From: CAYOLL01 sp964404765 [NCBI: uncultured Gemmatimonadota bacterium] | Lineage (GTDB): Bacteria; 4572-55 | DNA: 7,823 nucleotides | Direction of reading: 5' to 3' | Assembly (NCBI GenBank): GCA_964404765.1 | Contig: CAYOLL010000242.1 | Span: forward strand, 1 to 7,823 | In this document: in pieces, positions 1-5,405 of the stretch | How positions within the stretch are numbered: the stretch's first letter is position 1 | How the letters are laid out: every line of letters starts with the position of its first letter | Position numbers and translations under genes: made by a program | The notes under the pieces: generated by a model | Told to the model about the DNA's origin: nothing | The model's input: the letters and a program-made list of their open reading frames with translations, nothing else | Databases searched by the model: none

Positions 1-1
1 G

Positions 2-283
2 GGCGCTTCGCCGGGGCAGAAGGAAAAGGCCATCAACGCGCTGAAGAAGATGCTGGTCGAGGCCGATCCGGCCACCTTTCAAGGGCGGGAGCACATCGCG
101 GTGTTGCATTATGAGTTGTGGAAGATGAAATCCGATCTCCAAACCTCACAGGTTTTGGAAACCGGTGAGGTTTCAGACCCGGAAACCCACCGCCACGACG
201 CGTTGGAGATGTATCGCCAGTTGTATGAGAAAACCCCGAAGTTTGCGTATAAAAAGAGGATGGAAGAACTAATGAAGAATTAA
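2..283 (+). CDS. C-terminal part of a TPR-like protein (5' end outside window)
   Basis: The reading frame is open from the window edge and ends at TAA 281-283, giving about 93 residues. What is visible is helical and TPR-like: KAINALKKMLVEADP, then a helix containing HYELWKM, then HDALEMYRQLYEKTPK followed by a basic/acidic tail ending EELMKN. This looks like the final TPR helices of a large signalling protein, such as the C-terminal half of a cyclase- or ATPase-TPR regulator; the remnant immediately downstream supports that kind of neighbour. Between KMKSD and PETHRHDA lies a segment (about residues 47-60, bases 139-180) encoded by a 33-bp palindrome, which appears to be an in-frame insertion splitting a TPR helix pair. 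The full function cannot be stated because the N-terminal domains are missing. TPR assignment is by pattern, not by a profile search. Confidence 0.6.
   Translation, partial: GASPGQKEKAINALKKMLVEADPATFQGREHIAVLHYELWKMKSDLQTSQVLETGEVSDPETHRHDALEMYRQLYEKTPKFAYKKRMEELMKN
141..173. repeat. 33-bp palindrome inserted in frame in the TPR-like gene
   Basis: Bases 141-155 (AAACCTCACAGGTTT) and 159-173 (AAACCGGTGAGGTTT) are reverse complements except for one position, and are separated by the 3-base loop TGG. Each 15-base arm is itself a partial palindrome. The element is translated as part of a 14-residue stretch that keeps the frame. It resembles in style the palindromic elements known to sit inside bacterial protein genes (for example the Rickettsia palindromic elements), though no sequence relation to those is claimed. 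Confidence 0.8.
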
Positions 284-347
284 GAATTGGGTTTCAATTG
301 TCCGAACTTCGAAAGCGAAAGACAATTCTTAATCTTAATTCTTCATT
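271..347. repeat. AT-rich imperfect inverted repeat spanning the stop codon of the TPR-like gene
   Basis: The left arm 271-289 is matched by the right arm 323-347, which is its reverse complement with a 6-base insertion (AATCTT, 331-336) that looks like a local duplication. The left arm contains the last codons and TAA stop of the upstream gene. The spacer 290-322 holds short inverted pieces of its own. It could fold as a transcript-end hairpin, but it is AT-rich with no U-tract, so a terminator role is doubtful. An intergenic repeat is equally possible. Confidence 0.6.
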
Positions 348-383
348 ATCAATTATTCATTAATGGAAGCTGGAGACAAAACC

Positions 384-739
384 ATGAAAATCTCACCCCC
401 CATTTCATCCAAACGCAATACATATCCGGCAATTTCACCGGCCGCCTCGCCGCTGTGACCATGTTTGTGGACGCGTCCGGCTTTACGCAGATGACCGATC
501 TGCCCGAAACGCCCGCCGCCTATTTTGAAAAGGCCATCGAAACCGCCGGGGCAAAAAACTATCTGGAAACCTTAGTCCCGGCCTTGTCTGAATATGGCCG
601 CTATTTGTATCAAGCCGGTCAGCCGGAGGCGGGGCTGGCGCATTTCCGGCAGGCCAAAGACAAGGCCGTCACCGCCGGAATGCAGGGGGAAGTGAAGAAG
701 ATCGAAAAAATCTTTGAGGAGTTAAAAGTGAATCGTTAG
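384..739 (+). pseudogene. Remnant of a class III adenylate/guanylate cyclase-TPR gene (frameshift plus internal deletion)
   Basis: An ATG at 384 follows a good Shine-Dalgarno (GGAG, 372-375, 8 bases away) and starts MKISPP, but this frame hits TGA at 453-455. The rest lies in another frame and reads PHFIQTQYISGNFTGR, then VTMFVDASGFTQMTD. That is the N-terminal signature of class III cyclase catalytic domains, with the first metal-binding Asp in the FVD motif. One extra C in the C6 run at 396-401 would join the two frames exactly at PPHFIQ. Directly after MTD the rest of the cyclase domain is absent: the sequence jumps to a TPR-like tail (YFEKAIETAGAKNY, then YGRYLYQAGQPEAGLAHFRQA) and ends at TAG 737-739. 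So this looks like the two ends of a long cyclase-TPR gene joined by deletion, then frameshifted. A short ORF from ATG 461 is possible but has no ribosome binding site. Confidence 0.65.
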
Positions 740-773
740 CTACGAGAATCCGTATCATTCTTACGCAATTTTC

Positions 774-785
774 GGCTCATGAGCC
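774..785. promoter_or_regulatory. 12-bp perfect palindrome upstream of the allantoicase gene
   Basis: GGCTCATGAGCC is a perfect 12-base palindrome in the short gap before the allantoicase start, 35 bases upstream of the ATG. The 80-base gap must hold any private promoter of that gene; TTCTAT at 790-795 could be a weak -10 hexamer, which would place the palindrome between -35 and -10 as an operator would be. There is no second copy in the window and no regulator gene nearby, so the operator role is speculative. Confidence 0.3.
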
Positions 786-819
786 CAATTTTCTATTCAC
801 AACAAAAGGAGTTTAACAC

Positions 820-1839
820 ATGGCATCACAAGAAAACAGACCTTCGGCAACTTTTTCGAGCCTGGTGGATTTGGCGGCGGAGCGCGTTGGCGGCAAAGCG
901 CTGCTGGCCAGCGACGAATTTTTCGCCGAAAAAGAGAATCTGCTTAAACCGGGCCGCGGCATTTTTATTCCCGACAAATACACCGAGCGCGGCAAATGGA
1001 TGGACGGCTGGGAATCGCGCCGTAAACGCACGCCCGGCCACGATTGGTGCATCATCAAGCTGGGTTTGCCTGGCCAGATCAAAGGCGTGGATATTGATAC
1101 AAACCATTTTTTGGGCAACAATCCGGCCTACGCTTCCATGAGCGCTTGCGTGGCCGATAGCGCCACGTCCGGCGACAATCTGACCCGTGTGGCCTGGACG
1201 GAAATTTTGCCGCGCTCGCCGCTACAGCCCGGTTCACAAAACCTGTTTGGCATCTTCAGTCAACATTACTGGACGCACCTCCGCCTGAATATCTACCCCG
1301 ATGGCGGCGTGGCCCGGTTGCGGGTTTACGGCGATGTTCTGCCCGATTGGACCCGCTTTGCGCCCGATGCTTTGGTTGATCTGGCGGCGATTGAAAACGG
1401 CGGCAAAGCCTGCGCCTGCAGCGATATGTTTTTCAGTCACATGGACAATCTGATCATGCCCGGCCGCTCCGCCAACATGGGCGACGGTTGGGAAACCAAG
1501 CGCCGGCGCGGTCCGGGTTACGACTGGATTATCCTCAAACTTGGCCGGCCCGGCCTGATTAAAAAGCTGGAAGTGGACACCAATCATTTTAAAGGCAATT
1601 ACCCCGATCAATGCTCATTAGACACTTGCTTTAGTCCCGACCAAACCGTAGATTTGCTGACCTGGCCGAACGCCACCTGGACGGAAATTTTGCCGAAAGT
1701 CAAGTTGCAAGCGGACAACCGGCACTTCTTTGAGAACGAACTAAACGTTACCGCTCCGGCCACGCACGTCCGCCTTAACATCTATCCCGATGGCGGTGTC
1801 AGCCGGCTGCGGGTGTTGGGTGTGGTGAGCAATGGGTAG
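820..1839 (+). CDS. alc: Allantoicase (allantoate amidinohydrolase)
   Basis: Allantoicase hydrolyses allantoate to ureidoglycolate and urea in purine breakdown (EC 3.5.3.4), in the cytoplasm. The 339-residue protein has the family length and its two internally repeated allantoicase domains, roughly residues 14-174 and 182-335. The repeats align clearly: DGWESRRKR at 62-70 with DGWETKRRR at 222-230, DTNHFLGN at 93-100 with DTNHFKGN at 253-260, WTEILP at 126-131 with WTEILP at 287-292, and the jelly-roll ending LNIYPDGGVARLRV with LNIYPDGGVSRLRV. No key block is missing and there is no signal peptide. The ATG at 820 is chosen because AAGGAG (806-811) lies 8 bases upstream. No other purine or ureide gene (allantoinase, ureidoglycolate lyase, urease) lies in the window, so the pathway partners must be elsewhere. 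The gene seems to be transcribed alone. Confidence 0.93.
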   Translation: MASQENRPSATFSSLVDLAAERVGGKALLASDEFFAEKENLLKPGRGIFIPDKYTERGKWMDGWESRRKRTPGHDWCIIKLGLPGQIKGVDIDTNHFLGNNPAYASMSACVADSATSGDNLTRVAWTEILPRSPLQPGSQNLFGIFSQHYWTHLRLNIYPDGGVARLRVYGDVLPDWTRFAPDALVDLAAIENGGKACACSDMFFSHMDNLIMPGRSANMGDGWETKRRRGPGYDWIILKLGRPGLIKKLEVDTNHFKGNYPDQCSLDTCFSPDQTVDLLTWPNATWTEILPKVKLQADNRHFFENELNVTAPATHVRLNIYPDGGVSRLRVLGVVSNG

Positions 1840-1914
1840 AAGTAAACGCGAATTTGAGATTGTTTAAATTTAAAATTTAAAGTGAATTTTATGCACAAAA
1901 TTTGCCGGTATACT

Positions 1915-2044
1915 GATTAAGGGTTAGAAGTTGCATTTTTAAACCCTTAGGGTTTCCGTTGCCGAAAGTGTAAAAACCGGCAAGATTAACCATCTCCGTA
2001 AAGAAAACCCTAAGGGTTTGTTCTGCCAAAAATAACCCTTAATC
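1915..2044. repeat. 130-bp MITE-like inverted-repeat element
   Basis: This fills most of the 299-base gap between the allantoicase gene and the antitoxin-like gene. The ends are a perfect 12-base inverted repeat: GATTAAGGGTTA at 1915-1926 and TAACCCTTAATC at 2033-2044. Inside, 14 and 13 bases from the ends respectively, lie two 15-base units, AAACCCTTAGGGTTT (1941-1955) and AAACCCTAAGGGTTT (2005-2019), which are exact reverse complements of each other and near-palindromes alone. The element is therefore almost symmetric about its centre, with an unpaired middle of about 50 bases. No transposase is encoded, consistent with a small non-autonomous element or a structured intergenic repeat. TATACT at 1909-1914, just outside the left end, is a good -10 match but has no clear -35. 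The flanking stretch 1863-1881 is an AT-only near-palindrome. Confidence 0.7.
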
Positions 2045-2138
2045 TTAATGAGAATAGATGATACTGATAGGGAACAAAATGTCGGTTGAAATTGGAAATA
2101 TTGGTGATCGCGATGGTTCAATTTGAATGGGAGAAGAT

Positions 2139-2405
2139 ATGAGACCCAAAGCATTAGCTAAAAGGAAAACCAAAACGGAAGACTACGGTATTCCTGATGC
2201 CGAAATGCCGGAACTGACCGCGGCCGATTTTGCGCGGGCCCAACCCAACCGCTTTGCCCGCCATCTAATCGCATTAGACGAGGATGTGGCCAAATATTTC
2301 CACACCTCGGACGAAGTGAATGAGGCTTTGCGGACTTTGATCACGCTAACGCAACGAATCCATGTTCACGAATTCGCGGCATCGACCGGGCCGATCCACG
2401 CCTGA
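2139..2405 (+). CDS. Small orphan antitoxin-like protein (CopG/BrnA-type)
   Basis: This encodes 88 residues from the ATG at 2139, chosen over the in-frame ATG at 2127 because GGGAG (2129-2133) sits 5 bases upstream. A basic N-terminus (KALAKRKTK) is followed by DAEMPELTAADFARA, a pattern common at the start of small antitoxins paired with RelE/BrnT-like toxins, and then by LDEDVAKYFHTSDEVNEALRTLI, which resembles the ribbon-helix-helix tail of such antitoxins. In that model it would repress its own operon and neutralise a partner toxin. No toxin gene is visible on either side: upstream is the MITE-like element and downstream, after 62 bases, is argS. The last ~16 residues (after LITLTQ) look unlike a usual antitoxin end and may be a replaced tail. 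Assignment is from pattern memory only; a hypothetical protein of other function is possible. Confidence 0.5.
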   Translation: MRPKALAKRKTKTEDYGIPDAEMPELTAADFARAQPNRFARHLIALDEDVAKYFHTSDEVNEALRTLITLTQRIHVHEFAASTGPIHA

Positions 2406-2467
2406 CGCCGTGCCGTCGTGCTTTTGTGACAGGTCATCACTTTATCAGATGAATGAAAGGTTTTGCA

Positions 2468-4624
2468 ATGATCTATGCTTTGAAGTTAGCCAAGCAACAA
2501 ATCCATACCATTTTATATCCGCATACACATTGGGATGAGCCGGAAATCCGTCGTGCGCCGCCCAATGTGCCGGGCGATCTGGCGGTGGCCCTGTTCCGTC
2601 TGGCCAAAGAGCGCGGCCAAAGCCCGAACCAATTGGCGCAGGAATTAGCGGCCAAAGTTGATTTGAGCGGCACACTGTTTGAGCGGGCGGAGGCTGCCGG
2701 CGGTTACTTGAATTTGTACTTGAATCCGGCCCGCTTTGGTCAAATTGTTCTGGAAAATTTTCTGACGGATGAGGCGCATTACGGCGGCTCGACCGAAGGC
2801 GGCGGCAAAACCGTTGTCATCGACTACTCTGCGCCCAATATCGCCAAACCCTTTTCCGTCGGCCATCTGCGTTCGACGGTGATCGGGCAGGCGATCTGCA
2901 ACATCTACCGGTTTTTGGGCTATCGGGTCATTGGCGATAACCACATCGGGGATTGGGGCACCCAATTCGGCAAGCTGTTGTGCGCCTACGCCCGTTACGG
3001 CGATGCCGAGGCCATCAACGCGCAGCCTATCAGCGCATTGCTCAGCCTGTACGTCCGCTTTCATGAGGAAGTCAAAACCAATCCGGCCCTGGCGGATGAA
3101 GGCCGGGCCTGGTTCAAAAAGCTGGAGCAAGGCGATGCCGAAGCTATGCGGCTGTGGAAATGGTTTGCCGAGGTAAGCTGGCGGGAGTTCGAGCGGATTT
3201 ATGCCGTTTTGGGCGGTGTCCACTTTGATGAAGCGCTGGGCGAAAGCTTTTATAATGACAAGCTGCAGGAAACGGTTCAGACGGCCTTGAACAAGCGACT
3301 GGCCATTTTTACGGCGACGGAATTCGCCGACCTGTGCCGACGGCTGGCTTCCGATCAAGACGCGCTGACCACGTCGGCCCATGCCGTTGAAATCAAACAG
3401 GCTTACCTCGTTTTGACTGCAAAAGCGTTTGGCAAATTAAGCGGGCAGGGCATCCCGCCGGAAGTGTGCGCGGCGCTGCAACCGCTGGTTGACCAGACCC
3501 AACGTGGCGAAAAGGCATTTGTTGATCGGGCACAGACCCTCGTCGGGGCAACGGCCTGGGCGGCCCACGGCGAAAAGATTTTGAAAATCACGCAACGTGA
3601 CGCCAAAACCGAACCGGTCTATTGGTTAGACATGGACACGTTACCGAAACTAAGCTCGGCGGCGTTAGCCGAACTACAGCAGCGCGCCCGACCGTTGGCC
3701 GTCTGGGGCGAAGCCATCGCCGCGGAAGAAGAGTCCGATGCGCCGGCAGAAGCCATCGCCAATCCCGACAAAGTGGCGCTGATTCATTTGGATGACTTTG
3801 GTCTGACCACGCCCTTGCTGATTCAAAAAAGCGACGGCGCCTCGCTGTACGCTACCCGCGATCTGGCTACGGCCAAATACCGGCTGGACAGATGGCTGCC
3901 CGATCAAATCCTGTATGTTGTCGGTGGCGAGCAGCAGCTTTATTTCAGCCAGTGGTTTTTGGCTTTAAAGCTGCTGGGCTATCGCGCGCGCTGCGCTCAT
4001 GTCTGGTTCGGTCTGGTTCGCTTGGCCGACGGGCGCATGTCCACGCGGGAGGGCCGGGTCATCTTTCTGGAAGAAGTGCTGGACGAAGCCGTCAAGCGCG
4101 CCGAAGTCATTCTGGAAGGCCGGGACATGTCGCCCGAAGAAAAGAAAGCCGTCGCCCGGCAAGTAGGCGTGGGCGCGGTCAAATATTCGGACTTGTCCCA
4201 AATCCGCACCAAGGATGTCATTTTTGATTGGGACAAGATGTTGAATTTGCAGGGCGATTCCGCGCCCTATCTGCAATACGCCTATGTCCGCATTCAGTCG
4301 ATCCTGGATAAATCCGGGGCTGCGCCGCTCATATCCGCTGACGCAGCCTCGCTGGTTCATGAGAAAGAAATCGCCTTGCTAAAGACTTTGGCTGAGTTTC
4401 CGGAAGTTGTGCAAAGCGCAGCCCTGGCGTATTATCCGCATCTGATCGCCAACTACGTTTTTGAGTTGTCGCAGGTTTTTAACAGTTTCTACAATGCCAT
4501 TCCTGTGCTGAAAGCCGAAACAGACGCGCTCAAAAATGCCCGGCTCTGCCTCTGCCGCATGACTGCCCATGTTCTCAAAACCGGGCTTGGCCTGTTGGGC
4601 ATCGAATGCCCGCAGCGGATGTAA
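2468..4624 (+). CDS. argS: Arginyl-tRNA synthetase with a ~155-residue insertion
   Basis: This cytoplasmic class I synthetase charges tRNA-Arg with arginine using ATP (EC 6.1.1.19). The start at 2468 is preferred over ATG 2453 because AAAGG (2456-2460) lies 7 bases upstream; it gives 718 residues. The N-terminal tRNA D-loop-recognition domain (about 1-90) contains PPNVPGDLAVALF. The HIGH-region reads SAPNIAKPFSVGHLRST, with S130-V-G-H133; replacement of the first His by Ser occurs in other bacterial ArgRS. The KMSKS-equivalent is GRMSTREGR around M524. ATRDLATAKYR and VGGEQQLYF are typical active-site segments, and a DALR-type anticodon-binding domain (about 600-718) ends LGIECPQRM. Bacterial ArgRS is usually about 550-590 residues. 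The excess lies between NKRLAI (to 280) and VALIHLDDFG (from 436), where the family normally has only a short loop. No frameshift or stop interrupts it. Confidence 0.95.
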   Translation: MIYALKLAKQQIHTILYPHTHWDEPEIRRAPPNVPGDLAVALFRLAKERGQSPNQLAQELAAKVDLSGTLFERAEAAGGYLNLYLNPARFGQIVLENFLTDEAHYGGSTEGGGKTVVIDYSAPNIAKPFSVGHLRSTVIGQAICNIYRFLGYRVIGDNHIGDWGTQFGKLLCAYARYGDAEAINAQPISALLSLYVRFHEEVKTNPALADEGRAWFKKLEQGDAEAMRLWKWFAEVSWREFERIYAVLGGVHFDEALGESFYNDKLQETVQTALNKRLAIFTATEFADLCRRLASDQDALTTSAHAVEIKQAYLVLTAKAFGKLSGQGIPPEVCAALQPLVDQTQRGEKAFVDRAQTLVGATAWAAHGEKILKITQRDAKTEPVYWLDMDTLPKLSSAALAELQQRARPLAVWGEAIAAEEESDAPAEAIANPDKVALIHLDDFGLTTPLLIQKSDGASLYATRDLATAKYRLDRWLPDQILYVVGGEQQLYFSQWFLALKLLGYRARCAHVWFGLVRLADGRMSTREGRVIFLEEVLDEAVKRAEVILEGRDMSPEEKKAVARQVGVGAVKYSDLSQIRTKDVIFDWDKMLNLQGDSAPYLQYAYVRIQSILDKSGAAPLISADAASLVHEKEIALLKTLAEFPEVVQSAALAYYPHLIANYVFELSQVFNSFYNAIPVLKAETDALKNARLCLCRMTAHVLKTGLGLLGIECPQRM
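4598..4623 (+). repeat. Direct repeat copy 1: 3' end of argS
   Basis: These 26 bases, encoding GIECPQRM plus the start of the stop codon, occur again without mismatch at 5275-5300. The two copies bracket a ~650-base segment with the 54-bp twin-hairpin element and the GNAT gene. Confidence 0.9.
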
Positions 4625-4715
4625 CGCCGGGCAGTTGAACGACATTGCAGATCAAAACAGTTGCGCAACATTGCAACGCAAAGTGTAACCTTTAAAACAA
4701 TTTTTTGGTTAAACC

Positions 4716-4769
4716 TGTAGCGCGAGACGCCTGTCTCGCAAGCCCGCGACTCAGGCGAGTCACGCTACA
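4716..4769. repeat. 54-bp twin-hairpin repeat, copy 1
   Basis: An outer stem, TGTAGC (4716-4721) with GCTACA (4764-4769), encloses two hairpins. Hairpin 1 has 7-base arms 4722-4728 and 4733-4739 around the tetraloop GCCT (4729-4732). Hairpin 2 has 7-base arms 4746-4752 and 4757-4763, with one C-A mismatch, around the tetraloop AGGC (4753-4756). A 6-base linker AAGCCC joins them. The two loops are complementary. It lies 21 bases upstream of the GNAT start, so it is in that gene's leader or promoter region. It shares exact architecture with the copy at 6993-7046. Confidence 0.85.
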
Positions 4770-4790
4770 AAGTTACCCGGAAACCGCCTA

Positions 4791-5243
4791 ATGCTCCTGT
4801 TAGACTATCAACCCGAATACCGCGCTGATTGCCTGGCAATATGTCGCAGTAATATTCCACGCTACATTGACCCGTCGGAAGAAGCGCTTTTTAGCGAGTT
4901 TCTGGACCGGTTACCCCGGCCCGGTCTGTTCTATTATATTGTGCGAGCGGACATCCGCATCGTGGCCTGCGGCGGATTTATGTTGGAGCCGGATAAGGAG
5001 CGCGCGTATTTATGCTGGGGGTTGGTTCAAGTCGATTGGCATGGCAAGGGCATTGGCCGCTTCATGCTGGAGCACCGCCTCGAACGATCCCGTTCCGAGC
5101 CCGGCATTCGGCGGATCGCAATGGATACGAGTCAGCACACCTACCGCTTTTTTGAAAAATTTGGCTTCTCGGTTGGTGAAATTATCGAAAACGGCTACGG
5201 ACCCGGCCTGCATCGATATGAAATGCGCCTGGAGTTGATTTGA
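4791..5243 (+). CDS. GNAT-family N-acetyltransferase
   Basis: This 150-residue protein has the length and layout of a single-domain GCN5-related acetyltransferase, which moves acetyl from acetyl-CoA to an amine; the substrate cannot be told from the sequence. The central strand ADIRIVACGGFML (about 53-65) is followed by the acetyl-CoA pyrophosphate loop HGKGIG (84-89) within VQVDWHGKGIGRFMLEHRL. After it comes the motif-B region TSQHTYRFFEKFGF (113-126), the usual aromatic-rich GNAT helix, and a final strand near RYEMRLEL. It is cytoplasmic, with no signal peptide. The start at 4791 has only a weak upstream purine stretch (CGGAAA, 4778-4783). The gene sits alone between the twin-hairpin element and the second copy of the argS 3' end, which suggests the segment was inserted next to argS. 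Confidence 0.87.
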   Translation: MLLLDYQPEYRADCLAICRSNIPRYIDPSEEALFSEFLDRLPRPGLFYYIVRADIRIVACGGFMLEPDKERAYLCWGLVQVDWHGKGIGRFMLEHRLERSRSEPGIRRIAMDTSQHTYRFFEKFGFSVGEIIENGYGPGLHRYEMRLELI

Positions 5244-5250
5244 GCAAAAG

Positions 5251-5301
5251 ACGATAACACTTCTCGAAGAGATTGGCATCGAATGCCCGCAGCGGATGTA
5301 G
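5251..5301 (+). pseudogene. Second copy of the argS 3' end (direct repeat copy 2 at 5275-5300)
   Basis: Bases 5275-5300 are identical to 4598-4623. Read in frame, this stretch gives TITLLEEIGIECPQRM and then TAG, which is a plausible ArgRS C-terminus: the real one ends GLLGIECPQRM. The bases upstream of the 26-bp identity differ from argS, but the encoded LLEEIGIE still fits the family, so this may be the displaced original end of argS or a related gene, or a repeat formed on integration. It has no start codon or ribosome binding site of its own. Confidence 0.6.
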
Positions 5302-5322
5302 TAGCGGCGACTGCATTGAAGC

Positions 5323-5359
5323 AAAAAAGGCGCTTCCCAAATTGGAAAGCGCCTTTTTT
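5323..5359. terminator. Bidirectional rho-independent terminator
   Basis: A run of six A (5323-5328), then GGCGCTTCC, then a short loop, then GGAAAGCGCC and six T (5354-5359). The stem pairs with one bulged base, and the A and T runs provide a U-tract on either strand. It lies between the + strand argS/GNAT side and the convergent - strand htrA gene and can end transcription from both. Confidence 0.9.
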
Positions 5360-5370
5360 ATTTGCCCGTG

Positions 5371-5403
5371 CTGTGGTTTAGAAATGTCATTTCTAAACCA
5401 CAG
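5371..5403. repeat. 33-bp perfect hairpin just after the htrA stop codon
   Basis: Arms 5371-5385 (CTGTGGTTTAGAAAT) and 5389-5403 (ATTTCTAAACCACAG) are perfect 15-base reverse complements around the loop GTC. The hairpin begins 2 bases beyond the htrA stop. It has no U-tract of its own, but in the htrA transcript it would come directly before the terminator at 5323-5359 and could protect the mRNA 3' end. It has the same 15+3+15 geometry as the palindrome at 141-173. Confidence 0.85.
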
Positions 5404-5405
5404 GA

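Noticed and set aside
2058-2126. 22-codon ORF whose stop touches an ATG of the antitoxin-like gene
   Set aside because: No clear ribosome binding site and no similarity; may be chance. Mentioned only as context for the antitoxin-like gene.
1939-2154. 71-codon - strand ORF across the intergenic element
   Set aside because: It is built mostly from the inverted-repeat element and overlaps the start of the antitoxin-like gene; no protein-like pattern.
2645-3382. 245-codon open frame on the - strand
   Set aside because: It lies wholly inside argS, has no recognisable domain and no ribosome binding site, and is explained as the antisense shadow of the real gene.
4658-4674. Short palindrome GTTGCGCAAC with a nearby TTGCAAC behind argS
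   Set aside because: Too short and without a U-tract at the right distance to be called a terminator for argS.
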